Of a DNA stretch of 64,000 nucleotides, positions 10,445-23,940 are shown piece by piece. This DNA is from Bacillus sp. (in: firmicutes) (GTDB lineage Bacteria; Bacillota; Bacilli; Bacillales; Cytobacillaceae). The notes under the pieces are model-generated. The model searched no databases. It saw only the letters and a program-made list of their open reading frames with translations, and was not told where the DNA came from. The stretch spans positions 16,673 to 80,672 of the forward strand of contig WTKE01000025.1 of NCBI GenBank assembly GCA_011524525.1, given 5' to 3'. A program made the translations under genes and the position numbers. Numbering within the stretch: the stretch's first letter is position 1; each line of letters begins with the position of its first letter.

Positions 10445-12847
10445 CTACATGAGAATATAAGGATTCACGTCTGTAGAAATGGTTAAACCGGTTGTTGCAG
10501 ATTCATGCTGATATTGATCAAGTACCGTTTTAATGGCACGACCTAACTGTGGCTCACGTTTGTATTTTATCAAACATTGGTATCTATATCTATTTTTGAT
10601 TCGAGGGATTGGTGAGGCAACAGGTCCAAGAACAATTGCTTCAGGAGAAAGACTTTTCCGGATGTATCCAGTAATCTTTTCTGTCACCGACACCACCTTC
10701 ATCAAATTCTCATGACTTACCGTAATCAGAGATATATAGAAGAAAGGTGGATAATGGTGAAGCTTTCTTATTTGCATTTCCCTTTCATAATACAAATCAT
10801 AGTCCTGTTGGGCTGCAAACTGAATACTATAATGCTCCGGCGTATAGGTTTGTACAATTACTTCCCCTGTTAGTTCATGTCTTCCGGCTCTTCCACTTAC
10901 CTGTGTAAGCAGCTGAAAGGTTTTCTCAGATGAACGGAAATCAGGGATATGCAGCATCGTATCAGCTGAAAGAACTCCTACGAGTGTAATCTTAGGAAAA
11001 TCCAATCCTTTTGCAATCATTTGCGTTCCTAACAGAATATCTGCTTTTCCTTCACCAAAATCAGTTAGCAGCTTTTCATGCGCTCCTTTTTTGGAAGTCG
11101 TATCTACATCCATTCGGATAACTCTTGCCTCTGGCAGCACTTTGCCAAGCTCTTCTTCAATTTTCTGAGTGCCCGTCCCAAAATAACGAATATGCTCAGA
11201 TTGGCATTCTGGGCATTGTGTTGGAACATGCGACTCATAGCCGCAATAATGACACTTCATTCTCTCACTAAATCGATGATAAGTTAACGAAATATCACAA
11301 TCCGGACAATTCACAACATACCCACAATCTCTACACATCACAAAGGAGGAATGTCCTCGTTTGTTTAAAAACAATACGGTTTGCTCCTGCTTTTCGAGTC
11401 TATCTTTCAATTTTTCCATTAACACCCTTGAAAACATGGAGCGATTTCCTTCGCGAAGCTCTTCTCTCATATCCACGACTTCAACATGAGGCATTGGACC
11501 ACTATTCATCCGGCTTGGCAAATTTAAAAGTTCATACACGCCTTTTTTTGCGCGAGCAAATGATTCCAGTGCCGGTGTTGCACTTCCTAGTACAACCGGG
11601 CAACCATATTTTTTGGCACGTTGAATCGCAACGTCTCTTGCATGGTATCTAGGATTTTCTTCCTGCTTATAACTGGTTTCATGCTCTTCATCAATAATTA
11701 TTATTCCGAGGTTTTCAAAGGGAGCAAAAATGGCAGACCTTGCGCCCACAACGACTTTTACTTCTTTTCTTTGGATCTTTCGCCACTCATCATATTTTTC
11801 CCCAGTAGAAAGTCCGCTGTGCATAACAGCCACTTCATCTCCGAATCTTCCTTTAAAACGTTTTACCATTTGTGGAGTTAAGGCAATTTCTGGGACGAGA
11901 ACGATCGCTTCCTTCCCTTTCTCTAACACTCGTTGAATCGATTGTAAATATACTTCCGTTTTCCCACTACCTGTTACCCCATAAAGTAAAAACACTTGAT
12001 GTAGATCTTCTTCAATAGTTTGTAAAACAGGGGTAATAGCTACCGTCTGCTCGGGGGTTAACGGTAAAGCCTGGGTCCTTTCAAATACACGATTTTCGTA
12101 AGGATCACGGTACACTTCTACTTCTTCTTCTCTTAATATCCCTTTATTAACGAGACCCTTTATAGCAGATGAAGAGGTGTTTAGTAGGTTCATTAAATGT
12201 TGTAAAGGTACGGGATCTGGGTTCGCTAGGAAAAACTCTATAATTTCCCTTTGCTTCGTTGCCTGAATGGATAATAGCTTGAGTGAATCAGAAAGTACCT
12301 CTTCATTTACATGTGGCAAAACATACTTGCGCTTTTTCTTACTCACCCGTTCCTTTACTTCATATATGAATTCCACATGGCTACTAGCGATTTCTTTTTG
12401 TAATACCTTCCATGCATCCTTTTCAATCGAATCAAAAGGTATAATATGACTTTTCTCAAATACTTTTTGTAGGTCTTGTGGCAACAGCTTCAAATCGGTC
12501 GTCACACGGATTTTTTTTTCGTATTTCGCTTTTAGTGCCGCCGGTAGCATTACCTGATAAGCAGAAATCCGATAACAAAGAGTTTCTTCGGACAACCAAT
12601 CCCCAAGCTGTAAAAGTTCTTCATTTAATACCGGTACAATATCCATAGGAGCAATAATATCTCTAAGCTTTTCAAACTCAGAGCTAGGTTGAATGGAAAT
12701 GACAAACCCTTGAATTTTCCGAGGCCCAAACGGAACAACCACCCTCATCCCTGGGGTGATAACCCCTTCTAAATGCTCAGGAATACGATAATCAAACGGT
12801 CTGTCGGTTTGCTTAGCTGGAACATCCACAATTACACTCGCAATCAT
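10445..12847 (-). CDS. priA: Primosomal protein N' (replication restart helicase PriA)
   Basis: GVTGSGKTEVY Walker A, DEEH, paired CxxC zinc motifs (CRDCGYVVNCPDC, CHYCGYESHVPTQCPEC), GTQMIAKG. Confidence 0.97.
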   Translation of the reverse strand: MIASVIVDVPAKQTDRPFDYRIPEHLEGVITPGMRVVVPFGPRKIQGFVISIQPSSEFEKLRDIIAPMDIVPVLNEELLQLGDWLSEETLCYRISAYQVMLPAALKAKYEKKIRVTTDLKLLPQDLQKVFEKSHIIPFDSIEKDAWKVLQKEIASSHVEFIYEVKERVSKKKRKYVLPHVNEEVLSDSLKLLSIQATKQREIIEFFLANPDPVPLQHLMNLLNTSSSAIKGLVNKGILREEEVEVYRDPYENRVFERTQALPLTPEQTVAITPVLQTIEEDLHQVFLLYGVTGSGKTEVYLQSIQRVLEKGKEAIVLVPEIALTPQMVKRFKGRFGDEVAVMHSGLSTGEKYDEWRKIQRKEVKVVVGARSAIFAPFENLGIIIIDEEHETSYKQEENPRYHARDVAIQRAKKYGCPVVLGSATPALESFARAKKGVYELLNLPSRMNSGPMPHVEVVDMREELREGNRSMFSRVLMEKLKDRLEKQEQTVLFLNKRGHSSFVMCRDCGYVVNCPDCDISLTYHRFSERMKCHYCGYESHVPTQCPECQSEHIRYFGTGTQKIEEELGKVLPEARVIRMDVDTTSKKGAHEKLLTDFGEGKADILLGTQMIAKGLDFPKITLVGVLSADTMLHIPDFRSSEKTFQLLTQVSGRAGRHELTGEVIVQTYTPEHYSIQFAAQQDYDLYYEREMQIRKLHHYPPFFYISLITVSHENLMKVVSVTEKITGYIRKSLSPEAIVLGPVASPIPRIKNRYRYQCLIKYKREPQLGRAIKTVLDQYQHESATTGLTISTDVNPYILM

Positions 12848-14052
12848 TCAGCTTCCTCTTTTGGTAGGAGCTTTGAAGCCTCTAAAAGAAGAGTTTTTGC
12901 CGCATCTTGCTTGGTCATTAATGGTAACGAAATAGAATGTCCATCCCGCTTGTAAATCGTTATTTTATTTGTATCCGTCCCAAATCCAGATCCTTCTTCT
13001 GCAACATTGTTTGCCACGATGATATCAGCATTTTTCTTCTCTAGCTTTCTCATCGCATACTCTTCTACATGATCAGTTTCCGCAGCAAATCCAACCAATA
13101 CTTGGTGCTTTTTGATTTTTCCAAGTTCAAATAAAATGTCCTTCGTTCTTTCTAATGTAATGCTTTCATTGCCTTCCTGCTTTTTAATTTTGCGATCAGC
13201 AACTGTCTTTGGTTTATAATCAGCAACCGCAGCCGTTTTTACAACTAAATCGCTAGATTCATATTGGGCGAGTGTTGCATCAAGCATGTCCTGCGCACTT
13301 TGCACATGGATAACCTTAACTCCCAGTGGTGGCTCAATGGAAACAGGTCCTGTTATGAGAGTAACCTCCGCTCCAAGATTCTTAGCTTGCTCGGCAATGG
13401 CATACCCCATTTTTCCGGACGAAAAATTTGTAATATATCGCACAGGATCTATTTTTTCTCTTGTTGGCCCAGCTGTTACAAGTACCTTTCTACTCTTTAA
13501 AGGAGTATTCATAGGTTGGAAAAATTCAGCAATTTTCTCTACAATCGTCTCAGGCTCCTCCATTCTGCCTTTCCCAACATAGCCACATGCTAAATAACCC
13601 TCTCCAGGCTCGATAAATCCATATCCGTAGCTTCGCAATGTTTCTAAATTCTTTCTCACGGCAGGATGGTCATACATATGAACGTTCATTGCAGGCGCAA
13701 TCCATACCGGTGATGTTGTAGCCAGCAAGGTCGTAGTGATCATATTATCAGCAATTCCATTCGCTAGCTTTCCAATGACATTGGCTGTTGCAGGAGCAAC
13801 AACGATTAAATCTGCCCAATCAGCTAAATCAATATGGGCAATTACCTTTGAATTCTTTTCATCAAACGTATCTATATGTACATCGTTTCTTGAAAGCGCC
13901 TGAAAGGTTAAGGGTGTCACAAATTTTGAAGCCGATTCACTTAGTATGACCTTTACTTCAAGCCCTGCTTGGGTGAGTTTGCTTGTTAAAGCTGCTGCTT
14001 TAAAAACCGCAATTCCCCCACTAACACAAAGTAAAATTTTCTTCCCTGTCAC
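12844..14052 (-). CDS. coaBC: Bifunctional phosphopantothenoylcysteine decarboxylase / phosphopantothenate-cysteine ligase
   Basis: GKKILLCVSGGIAVFKA, PAMNVHMYDHPA, TAGPTREKIDPVRYITNFSSGKMG. Confidence 0.96.
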   Translation of the reverse strand: MTGKKILLCVSGGIAVFKAAALTSKLTQAGLEVKVILSESASKFVTPLTFQALSRNDVHIDTFDEKNSKVIAHIDLADWADLIVVAPATANVIGKLANGIADNMITTTLLATTSPVWIAPAMNVHMYDHPAVRKNLETLRSYGYGFIEPGEGYLACGYVGKGRMEEPETIVEKIAEFFQPMNTPLKSRKVLVTAGPTREKIDPVRYITNFSSGKMGYAIAEQAKNLGAEVTLITGPVSIEPPLGVKVIHVQSAQDMLDATLAQYESSDLVVKTAAVADYKPKTVADRKIKKQEGNESITLERTKDILFELGKIKKHQVLVGFAAETDHVEEYAMRKLEKKNADIIVANNVAEEGSGFGTDTNKITIYKRDGHSISLPLMTKQDAAKTLLLEASKLLPKEEAE

Positions 14053-14129
14053 AGAAAATACCTCCGTTCGATAAACCTCTTTCTTTCATTATGCAAGAAC
14101 CTAACTTCATTTGCATCTTTAAAACAAAA

Positions 14130-14152
14130 AACAACCTAAAATTTAGGTTGTT
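14130..14152 (-). terminator. Intrinsic terminator after rpoZ
   Basis: ACAACCTAAAATTTAGGTTGT inverted repeat; minus-strand side followed by TTTTTTG. Confidence 0.7.
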
Positions 14153-14160
14153 CCCCGTTA

Positions 14161-14373
14161 TTATTCAGCTGATTCGTCTTTTACGATACGGTAAGTAAGC
14201 TTATCGGCATGAATTTCTTCTAATGCTTTTCCAACCTGCTTATGAGAAACATACTTATCTAAGTGCAGACTTTCACCTTGTTGTAGCTTTCGTGCTCTTT
14301 TTGCAGCAACCGAAACTAGTGAATACTTTGAGTCAATTTTTGTCATTAATGAATCAATTGATGGATATAACAT
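14161..14373 (-). CDS. rpoZ: RNA polymerase omega subunit
   Basis: [33 protein letters not shown]. Confidence 0.96.
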   Translation of the reverse strand: MLYPSIDSLMTKIDSKYSLVSVAAKRARKLQQGESLHLDKYVSHKQVGKALEEIHADKLTYRIVKDESAE

Positions 14374-14376
14374 GGA

Positions 14377-15265
<889 letters not shown>

Positions 15266-15324
15266 GATTGTCCTCCAATCATAAGAATTATTTTTACCTT
15301 CCTTAAGCTTTTCTAAACCAAGAG

Positions 15325-16209
15325 CTATTCAATATTTTGAATCTGCTCCTTAATCTTTTCGATCAAGCTTTTTAACTCCACCACTTCGGCAGCTATTTTT
15401 GCATCATTTGCCTTTGATCCGATTGTATTTGTTTCCCTATTCATCTCTTGGACAAGGAAATCAAGTTTTCTTCCAACAGGCTCCTGATCATTTAGGAATG
15501 TATTAAATTGCACAACATGACTATCGAGTCTTGTGAGCTCTTCATTGATATCTGCTTTATCTGCAAAAATAGCAATTTCAGTCACGATTCTCGATTCATC
15601 GAGCTGTAGGTCAACATATTCTTGAATTCTCTTTTTTAACCGATTCGCGTATTGCTCAACTACAGTCGGCGCATATTTTCTAAGTGCTTGGACCGTCGAT
15701 TGTATCTTTTCAATATGTGAGCGAATATCATGCTGCAATGCCTTCCCTTCCGCTTCACGCATTATTACACAATTTTGAGCAGCATCAAGTAAAGCATCTA
15801 ACACAAGTTCTTCCATATACTCTGTGCCAGATTCTTGCTCTTCAATACTAAATATCTCGTCACGGTTAAGTATATCCTTTAATGAAACACCTTCATTAAT
15901 TTGAAAACGTTTCTGAATTTCCTTTATGTACTGAAGGTAGTCCTCTAAGAGACTCCAATCTACTAAGAGTTTTCGATTTGTCAGCTCTTCACCTTCAATG
16001 GTAATGAAGACCTCAATTCTTCCTCTTTTTATGTATTCATTTAACGTCTTTTTTAGCTTATCCTCGAAATTAGAAAGACTTCTAGGTATTCGGAAGTGAT
16101 ATTCGGCAAATCGGTGATTCACCGTTTTTACCTCAACAGTTACCTTGATATGTTCATTGCTGCGGATGCTCCTACCAAAGCCTGTCATGCTTTTTACCAA
16201 ACAAAACAC
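15325..16209 (-). CDS. yloC: YicC/YloC family endoribonuclease
   Basis: [10 protein letters not shown]-terminus, [39 protein letters not shown]-terminus; likely true start just upstream of VKSMTGFG. Confidence 0.92.
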   Translation of the reverse strand: MFCLVKSMTGFGRSIRSNEHIKVTVEVKTVNHRFAEYHFRIPRSLSNFEDKLKKTLNEYIKRGRIEVFITIEGEELTNRKLLVDWSLLEDYLQYIKEIQKRFQINEGVSLKDILNRDEIFSIEEQESGTEYMEELVLDALLDAAQNCVIMREAEGKALQHDIRSHIEKIQSTVQALRKYAPTVVEQYANRLKKRIQEYVDLQLDESRIVTEIAIFADKADINEELTRLDSHVVQFNTFLNDQEPVGRKLDFLVQEMNRETNTIGSKANDAKIAAEVVELKSLIEKIKEQIQNIE

Positions 16210-16230
16210 CCCATAACTATTTGTGTATAG

Positions 16231-16263
16231 AAAAAGGTAATAGAGCTTTCTCTATCACCTTTT
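16231..16263 (-). terminator. Terminator downstream of the Ca2+ ATPase gene
   Basis: AAAAGGTAATAGAG-cttt-CTCTATCACCTTTT, 14-bp stem with one mismatch/wobble; T-run on minus-strand side. Confidence 0.75.
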
Positions 16264-16278
16264 GGATTATAACATACT

Positions 16279-18957
16279 TTATTTATTTTTACTTGCCAAA
16301 AATGAACCTGCTAGTAAAAAAGTTGGGATGGACGCAAAACCAATGACTAATAACCAATCACGAAGAGCCAGTGGAACCGTATGGAAGATTGGTTGTAATG
16401 GCGGATAGTACATTACTACTAGCATTAAAGCTAATGAAGAAATAACCGCCCATACAAGATACATGTTTCCGAATGGATTTCTTGAGAAAACAGATTTTTC
16501 ACTACGGCAATCAAATACATGAATTAATTGAGCTAAGACAAGTGTAGCAAAAGCAACTGTTTGAGCATGGATTAAATCATTTGGATTTTCATTATACGAA
16601 ATGATGAACGCAAGCAAGGTTGAAATTCCGATTAAAAAGCCACGTGAGATGACCTTCCAACCTAACCCTCTTGCAAAAACTCCTTCTTTAGGACTTCGCG
16701 GAGCTCGCTTCATCACATTTTCCTCTGGCTGATCAAGACCTAAGGCCATCGCTGGCAAACCATCCGTTACTAGGTTGACCCAAAGAATTTGAATCGGCAC
16801 GAGAGGCAGTGGAAGTGCAAGCAACATAGCAAACAGCATCACTAATATTTCACCAACATTGGAAGCAAGCAGATAACGAATGAATTTACGAATGTTCTCG
16901 TAAATATTCCTTCCTTCTTTTATCGCAGCTTTAATTGTTGCGAAGTTATCATCAAGAAGAACTAGTGCAGACGCTTCTTTCGCTACATCTGTACCGGTAA
17001 TTCCCATGGCAACACCAATATCTGCTGCCTTAATAGCCGGCGCATCATTGACTCCATCACCAGTCATCGCAACGATATGCCCTCTACTTTGTAATGCTTT
17101 CACAATCTTTAACTTGTGTTCTGGGGAAACGCGTGCGAAAACTGAAACGTCATCTACAACTTCTTCAAGTTCTTCTACTGACATGTCATTTAGGGCATTA
17201 CCATCTAGCACCTTACTTTTTGGAGTTAAAATACCAAGCTGTTTGGCAATCGCCTTCGCTGTAATAATATGATCTCCTGTGATCATGACGGTCTTAATGC
17301 CAGCTTCCTTACATTCTTTTACTGCATGCTTCACTTCTGGTCGAGGTGGATCAATCATCCCTTGTAACCCGATAAAAGTGAGATCCTTCTCTGCTTCTCT
17401 TTCATCAAGGATGAGCGTCCCAGGTGATACCTCTCGGTAAGCAATCGCTATCGTACGTAAAGCTTGAGATGCTAAACCTTCAATAGCATCCTTAACTTTT
17501 TCCTCCATGTCACGAGACATAAACTGTCGACGATTTTCCCATAGGATTGATTCACTTTTTGAAATTAAGACGTCAGGGGCACCCTTTGTAACTATAAATT
17601 GTCTTCCGTTTGTATCCTTCACAACAACACTCATCATTTTTCGGGCGGAGTCAAACGGAAATTCTTTTACTAACTCATATTGCTTGTGAAGTTGCTCTCT
17701 TGTAAACCCTGCTTTTAGTGCTGATACAAGAAGCGCACCTTCTGTAGGGTCACCGTCAATAACATACTCACTGCCTTTTTGCGTGATTTCTGAATGGTTA
17801 CAGAGCATACCAAACATCAGCATTTGCTGAAGTGCTTTTTCTTCTTTTATGGAAACCTTATGATCTCCCCGGTAAAATTCACCTCTTGGCTCATAACCAA
17901 CTCCACCAACTTGGGAAACCTCTCCCCCGCTCCATAAATGGGTAACTGTCATTTTATTTTGTGTCATCGTTCCTGTTTTATCAGAGCAAATAACAGAAGC
18001 ACAACCCAATGTTTCAACAGCAGGAAGCTTACGAACGATGGCTTTTTGCTTAATCATTCGTTGAACTCCAAGGGATAAAGCTACTGTTACAATTGCAGGT
18101 AGGCCCTCAGGAATGGCAGCTACTGCTAGAGATACCCCAGCTAAAAACATGGTATATAAATCGTGCCCGCCAAATACCCCTGCAATCACAACTAATACAG
18201 TTAATAGAAGTGCTGCTGTGATTAGAATTTTTCCTAATTGCTCTAATCTTCTTTGAAGAGGTGTTTCCATTGTCTCCGCATTTTGCAGAAGATCAGCAAT
18301 TTGACCCATCGCTGTTTTCATTCCGGTTCCAACGACAACTCCAATACCGCTTCCTCTTGTGACCATCGTCCCCATAAAGGCCATGTTTTGCATATCACCA
18401 AGACCAAGATTTTCTTCTTGCATTTTGTTATCTGTTTTTTGTACAGGTAACGATTCTCCTGTTAATGCTGATTCCTCAATTTCTAAACTATTGGTTTCTA
18501 TTAATCTCACATCTGCCCCAATTCGGTCGCCACTTGTAAATCGTAAAATGTCTCCTGGTACGACGTCTCTTGAAACCATTTTGATCCAGTTCCCGTCTCT
18601 TAAGACATATACTTGTGGAGCTGATAACTCCTTGAGTGCCTGAAGGGAACGTTCCGCTTTACGCTCTTGGAAAAAACCTAAAAATCCGTTGATAATGACA
18701 ATCGCGATGATAGCAATCGCATCTATATACTCACCTAACAGTCCCGAAATTAACGTCGCTGCTAATAAAACAAGAACCATGAAGTCTTTGAATTGACTAA
18801 AGAATAAGATTAAAGCGGACTGCTTTTCTCCTTCTTCTAGCTCGTTGAATCCATGTTGTTCTATACGATTTACTGCATCAGCCTCAGATAAACCGACCAT
18901 GTAATCAGTATTTAAGGCTTTTTCTACTTCCTTTTTTTCCATTCCATGGAATTTCAT
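16279..18957 (-). CDS. yloB: P-type Ca2+-transporting ATPase (YloB type)
   Basis: CSDKTGTMTQNKM phosphorylation motif, TGES, GDGVNDAPA; start trimmed to MKFHGMEKKEVEKAL. Confidence 0.95.
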   Translation of the reverse strand: MKFHGMEKKEVEKALNTDYMVGLSEADAVNRIEQHGFNELEEGEKQSALILFFSQFKDFMVLVLLAATLISGLLGEYIDAIAIIAIVIINGFLGFFQERKAERSLQALKELSAPQVYVLRDGNWIKMVSRDVVPGDILRFTSGDRIGADVRLIETNSLEIEESALTGESLPVQKTDNKMQEENLGLGDMQNMAFMGTMVTRGSGIGVVVGTGMKTAMGQIADLLQNAETMETPLQRRLEQLGKILITAALLLTVLVVIAGVFGGHDLYTMFLAGVSLAVAAIPEGLPAIVTVALSLGVQRMIKQKAIVRKLPAVETLGCASVICSDKTGTMTQNKMTVTHLWSGGEVSQVGGVGYEPRGEFYRGDHKVSIKEEKALQQMLMFGMLCNHSEITQKGSEYVIDGDPTEGALLVSALKAGFTREQLHKQYELVKEFPFDSARKMMSVVVKDTNGRQFIVTKGAPDVLISKSESILWENRRQFMSRDMEEKVKDAIEGLASQALRTIAIAYREVSPGTLILDEREAEKDLTFIGLQGMIDPPRPEVKHAVKECKEAGIKTVMITGDHIITAKAIAKQLGILTPKSKVLDGNALNDMSVEELEEVVDDVSVFARVSPEHKLKIVKALQSRGHIVAMTGDGVNDAPAIKAADIGVAMGITGTDVAKEASALVLLDDNFATIKAAIKEGRNIYENIRKFIRYLLASNVGEILVMLFAMLLALPLPLVPIQILWVNLVTDGLPAMALGLDQPEENVMKRAPRSPKEGVFARGLGWKVISRGFLIGISTLLAFIISYNENPNDLIHAQTVAFATLVLAQLIHVFDCRSEKSVFSRNPFGNMYLVWAVISSLALMLVVMYYPPLQPIFHTVPLALRDWLLVIGFASIPTFLLAGSFLASKNK

Positions 18958-19112
18958 CCGGCAATCCCTTCCTCCTTTTGATTTCAACAGAGTTGTCCCA
19001 ACTCACTCTAAACTAAGCTTATTCAGCCTCGTCCTAAAAAATGATATAATTATTATAAAAGTGGAAGCGACCGCTTTTTTGAAATGCACTATATAGAAAA
19101 GGATGTTCTCTT

Positions 19113-20822
19113 ATGTCATTTGACGGACTGTTTACGCGTGCTATCGCTAAGGAGCTTTCGGAGGCTTTACGCGGTGGGCGTATTAATAAAATTCATCAAC
19201 CATTTAAAAATGAAATCGTGCTTGTTATTCGTGCGGGTGGAAAGAACCATAAGCTATTACTTTCTGTTCATCCCAGTTACGCTCGGGCACAAATAACCAA
19301 AGAATCTTATGAAAATCCAAATGAGCCTCCAATGTTCTGTATGTTATTAAGAAAGCATTTAGAAGGATACATATTAGAGGATATTCATCAAGTAGGACTT
19401 GAGAGAATGATTGTTTTGGATGTAAAGGGAAGAAACGAACTCGGAGATCTGTCGAGCAAACAACTCGTAATTGAAATTATGGGCCGCCATAGCAATATTA
19501 TCTTAATTGATAAAACACGAAACATGATTTTAGACAGCATTAAGCACGTTTCTTATGCTCTTAACAGCCATCGTGCGATTCTACCAGGTCAGGAGTACAA
19601 ACTTCCTCCTGCTCAAAACAAATATAATCCTCTCGAGGCAAAAGAGGAAGATGTGTTAAAGAAGGTAGACTTTAATGCAGGAAAAATGGATAAGCAGCTG
19701 GTTGAGCAATTTGCTGGGTTATCTCCTTTATTGGCAAGAGAAATCGTCCATGAAGCAGGTATTGTTAACCGGAATACCTTGCCCAAAGCTTTTATTCATC
19801 GCATGGAAAAAATTCAGACCCATCAATATGTGCCATCGATTATGAATGCCCAGGGAAAAGAAATGTTCTACCTTTTTCCAATGAAACATATCTCAGGTGA
19901 AATTCAGTCGTTTTCCAATATTAGCGAAATGCTCGACCGTTTTTATTTTGGGAAAGCCGAAAGAGACCGTGTGAAGCAGCAAGGAAATGACCTGGAACGA
20001 TTGATTATTAATGAACGAGATAAAAACAAGAAGAAAATCGATAAGCTTCAAAAAACGTTGGTAGATGCACAAAATGCAGAGGAATATCAATTATTTGGGG
20101 AATTATTAACGGCCAATCTCTATGCAATTGAAAAAGGAATGACATCCGTCGAGGTTATCAATTATTATGATGAAAATGCTGGAATGGTTACCATTACACT
20201 CGATCCTCAGAAGTCACCTTCAGACAATGCGCAGCGATACTTTACAAAGTATCAAAAAGCAAAAACAGCACGTAAGATTGTTCAAGAACAAATTGAAAAA
20301 GCGAATGAAGAAGTGCTATATTTTGAGACATTAATTCAACAAATGGAGACTGCCTCTATCAAAGATATTGAGGAAATTCGCCAAGAGTTAATTGAAGAAG
20401 GATATATCCGTGATCGACAAAAAAATAAATCCAAAAAACAAGTACTAGCAAAGCCAGTGCTCGATCAATATGTATCCTCTGACGGAACAGACATCCTCGT
20501 GGGGAAAAACAATAAGCAAAACGATTATTTAACAAATAAAGTAGCTAGTCGTGACGATATATGGCTTCATACTAAGGATATTCCTGGATCACATGTTGTT
20601 ATTCGAAGCAAAAATCCTAGTGATAGCACCATTCTAGAAGCAGCCAATATCGCTTCCTATTTTAGTAAAGCACGAAGCTCGAGCTCCGTTCCCGTTGACT
20701 TCACACAAGTAAGACATGTAAAGAAACCAAATGGAGCAAAACCAGGCTTTGTCATATATGACAACCAAAAAACAGTATATGTCACACCTGACGAAAACCT
20801 TATTATCAAGTTAAAAAAATAA
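19113..20822 (+). CDS. rqcH: NFACT-family ribosome quality control protein RqcH (YloA/FpbA)
   Basis: [37 protein letters not shown], coiled coil, [23 protein letters not shown] motif. Confidence 0.96.
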   Translation: MSFDGLFTRAIAKELSEALRGGRINKIHQPFKNEIVLVIRAGGKNHKLLLSVHPSYARAQITKESYENPNEPPMFCMLLRKHLEGYILEDIHQVGLERMIVLDVKGRNELGDLSSKQLVIEIMGRHSNIILIDKTRNMILDSIKHVSYALNSHRAILPGQEYKLPPAQNKYNPLEAKEEDVLKKVDFNAGKMDKQLVEQFAGLSPLLAREIVHEAGIVNRNTLPKAFIHRMEKIQTHQYVPSIMNAQGKEMFYLFPMKHISGEIQSFSNISEMLDRFYFGKAERDRVKQQGNDLERLIINERDKNKKKIDKLQKTLVDAQNAEEYQLFGELLTANLYAIEKGMTSVEVINYYDENAGMVTITLDPQKSPSDNAQRYFTKYQKAKTARKIVQEQIEKANEEVLYFETLIQQMETASIKDIEEIRQELIEEGYIRDRQKNKSKKQVLAKPVLDQYVSSDGTDILVGKNNKQNDYLTNKVASRDDIWLHTKDIPGSHVVIRSKNPSDSTILEAANIASYFSKARSSSSVPVDFTQVRHVKKPNGAKPGFVIYDNQKTVYVTPDENLIIKLKK

Positions 20823-20826
20823 AAAA

Positions 20827-20890
20827 AGGGTGTCAGACACCCCAAATGGACAGATTTGCTTTTTTGTCCGTCTGGGGTGGACACTCTTTT
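20827..20890. terminator. Complex inverted repeat between convergent rqcH and pyrE, probable bidirectional terminator
   Basis: AGGGTGTCAGACACCCCAAATGGACAGATTTGCTTTTTTGTCCGTCTGGGGTGGACACTCTTTTT: nested arms (AGGGTGTC/GACACTCT, CACCCCA/TGGGGTG, TGGACA/TGTCCG), A-run at left edge and T-run at right edge. Confidence 0.75.
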
Positions 20891-20903
20891 TCTACTTTTT
20901 ATA

Positions 20904-21519
20904 TTATGCTTTTACTACCGGTTTCCAAGCTGTAGGGTCTTGGCTCCAGCTACGAAGACTAGCCACTGCATCCTCTTCGATGTTTCCAGCCGCTAATGCC
21001 ACATCTACTAATGTTGAGAAATCTGTAAGTGAATATGTCTTAATGTTTGCTTCCTCTAAAAGCTTCTTCCCTTTTTCCAGTTCATACGTGAAGATAGAAA
21101 CAACTCCTAATACTTCACAATCCGCTTCTCTTAATGCATCAACTGCAGTAATTACGCTTCCGCCTGTTGAGATTAAGTCCTCCACTACCACTACTTTTTG
21201 TCCTGCAGCGACACGGCCTTCAATTTGATTTCCCTTTCCGTGACCCTTAGCCGATGAACGAACATAACTCATTGGTAAATCAAGTAGCTCACTCACCCAT
21301 GCAGCATGAGGAATTCCAGCAGTTGCTGTTCCAGCTACCATTTCTGCGTCAGGGAAGTTCTTAAGTATTAGTTCCTTTAATCCAGCTGCAATCTCTCTTC
21401 TTGCCTCAGGAAAAGATAAAGTTAGTCGATTATCACAATAAATAGGCGATTTAATTCCTGATGTCCAAGTAAAAGGCTGGTTCGGTTGTAACGATACTGC
21501 TCCGATTTCTAAAAGTGTC

Positions 21520-21539
<20 letters not shown>
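20904..21539 (-). CDS. pyrE: Orotate phosphoribosyltransferase
   Basis: [27 protein letters not shown] motif; pyr operon position. Confidence 0.97.

Positions 21540-23936
<2,397 letters not shown>

Positions 23937-23940
<4 letters not shown>

Noticed and set aside
19045-19080. TATAAT box and AAGCGACCGCTT hairpin upstream of rqcH as a possible attenuator
   Set aside because: The -10 is good, but the -35 is poor and the hairpin is only 4-5 bp with a very small loop; likely an ordinary promoter region.
20830-21228. Plus-strand 132-aa ORF starting in the rqcH-pyrE repeat
   Set aside because: It starts inside the inverted repeat and runs antisense through pyrE with no family resemblance.
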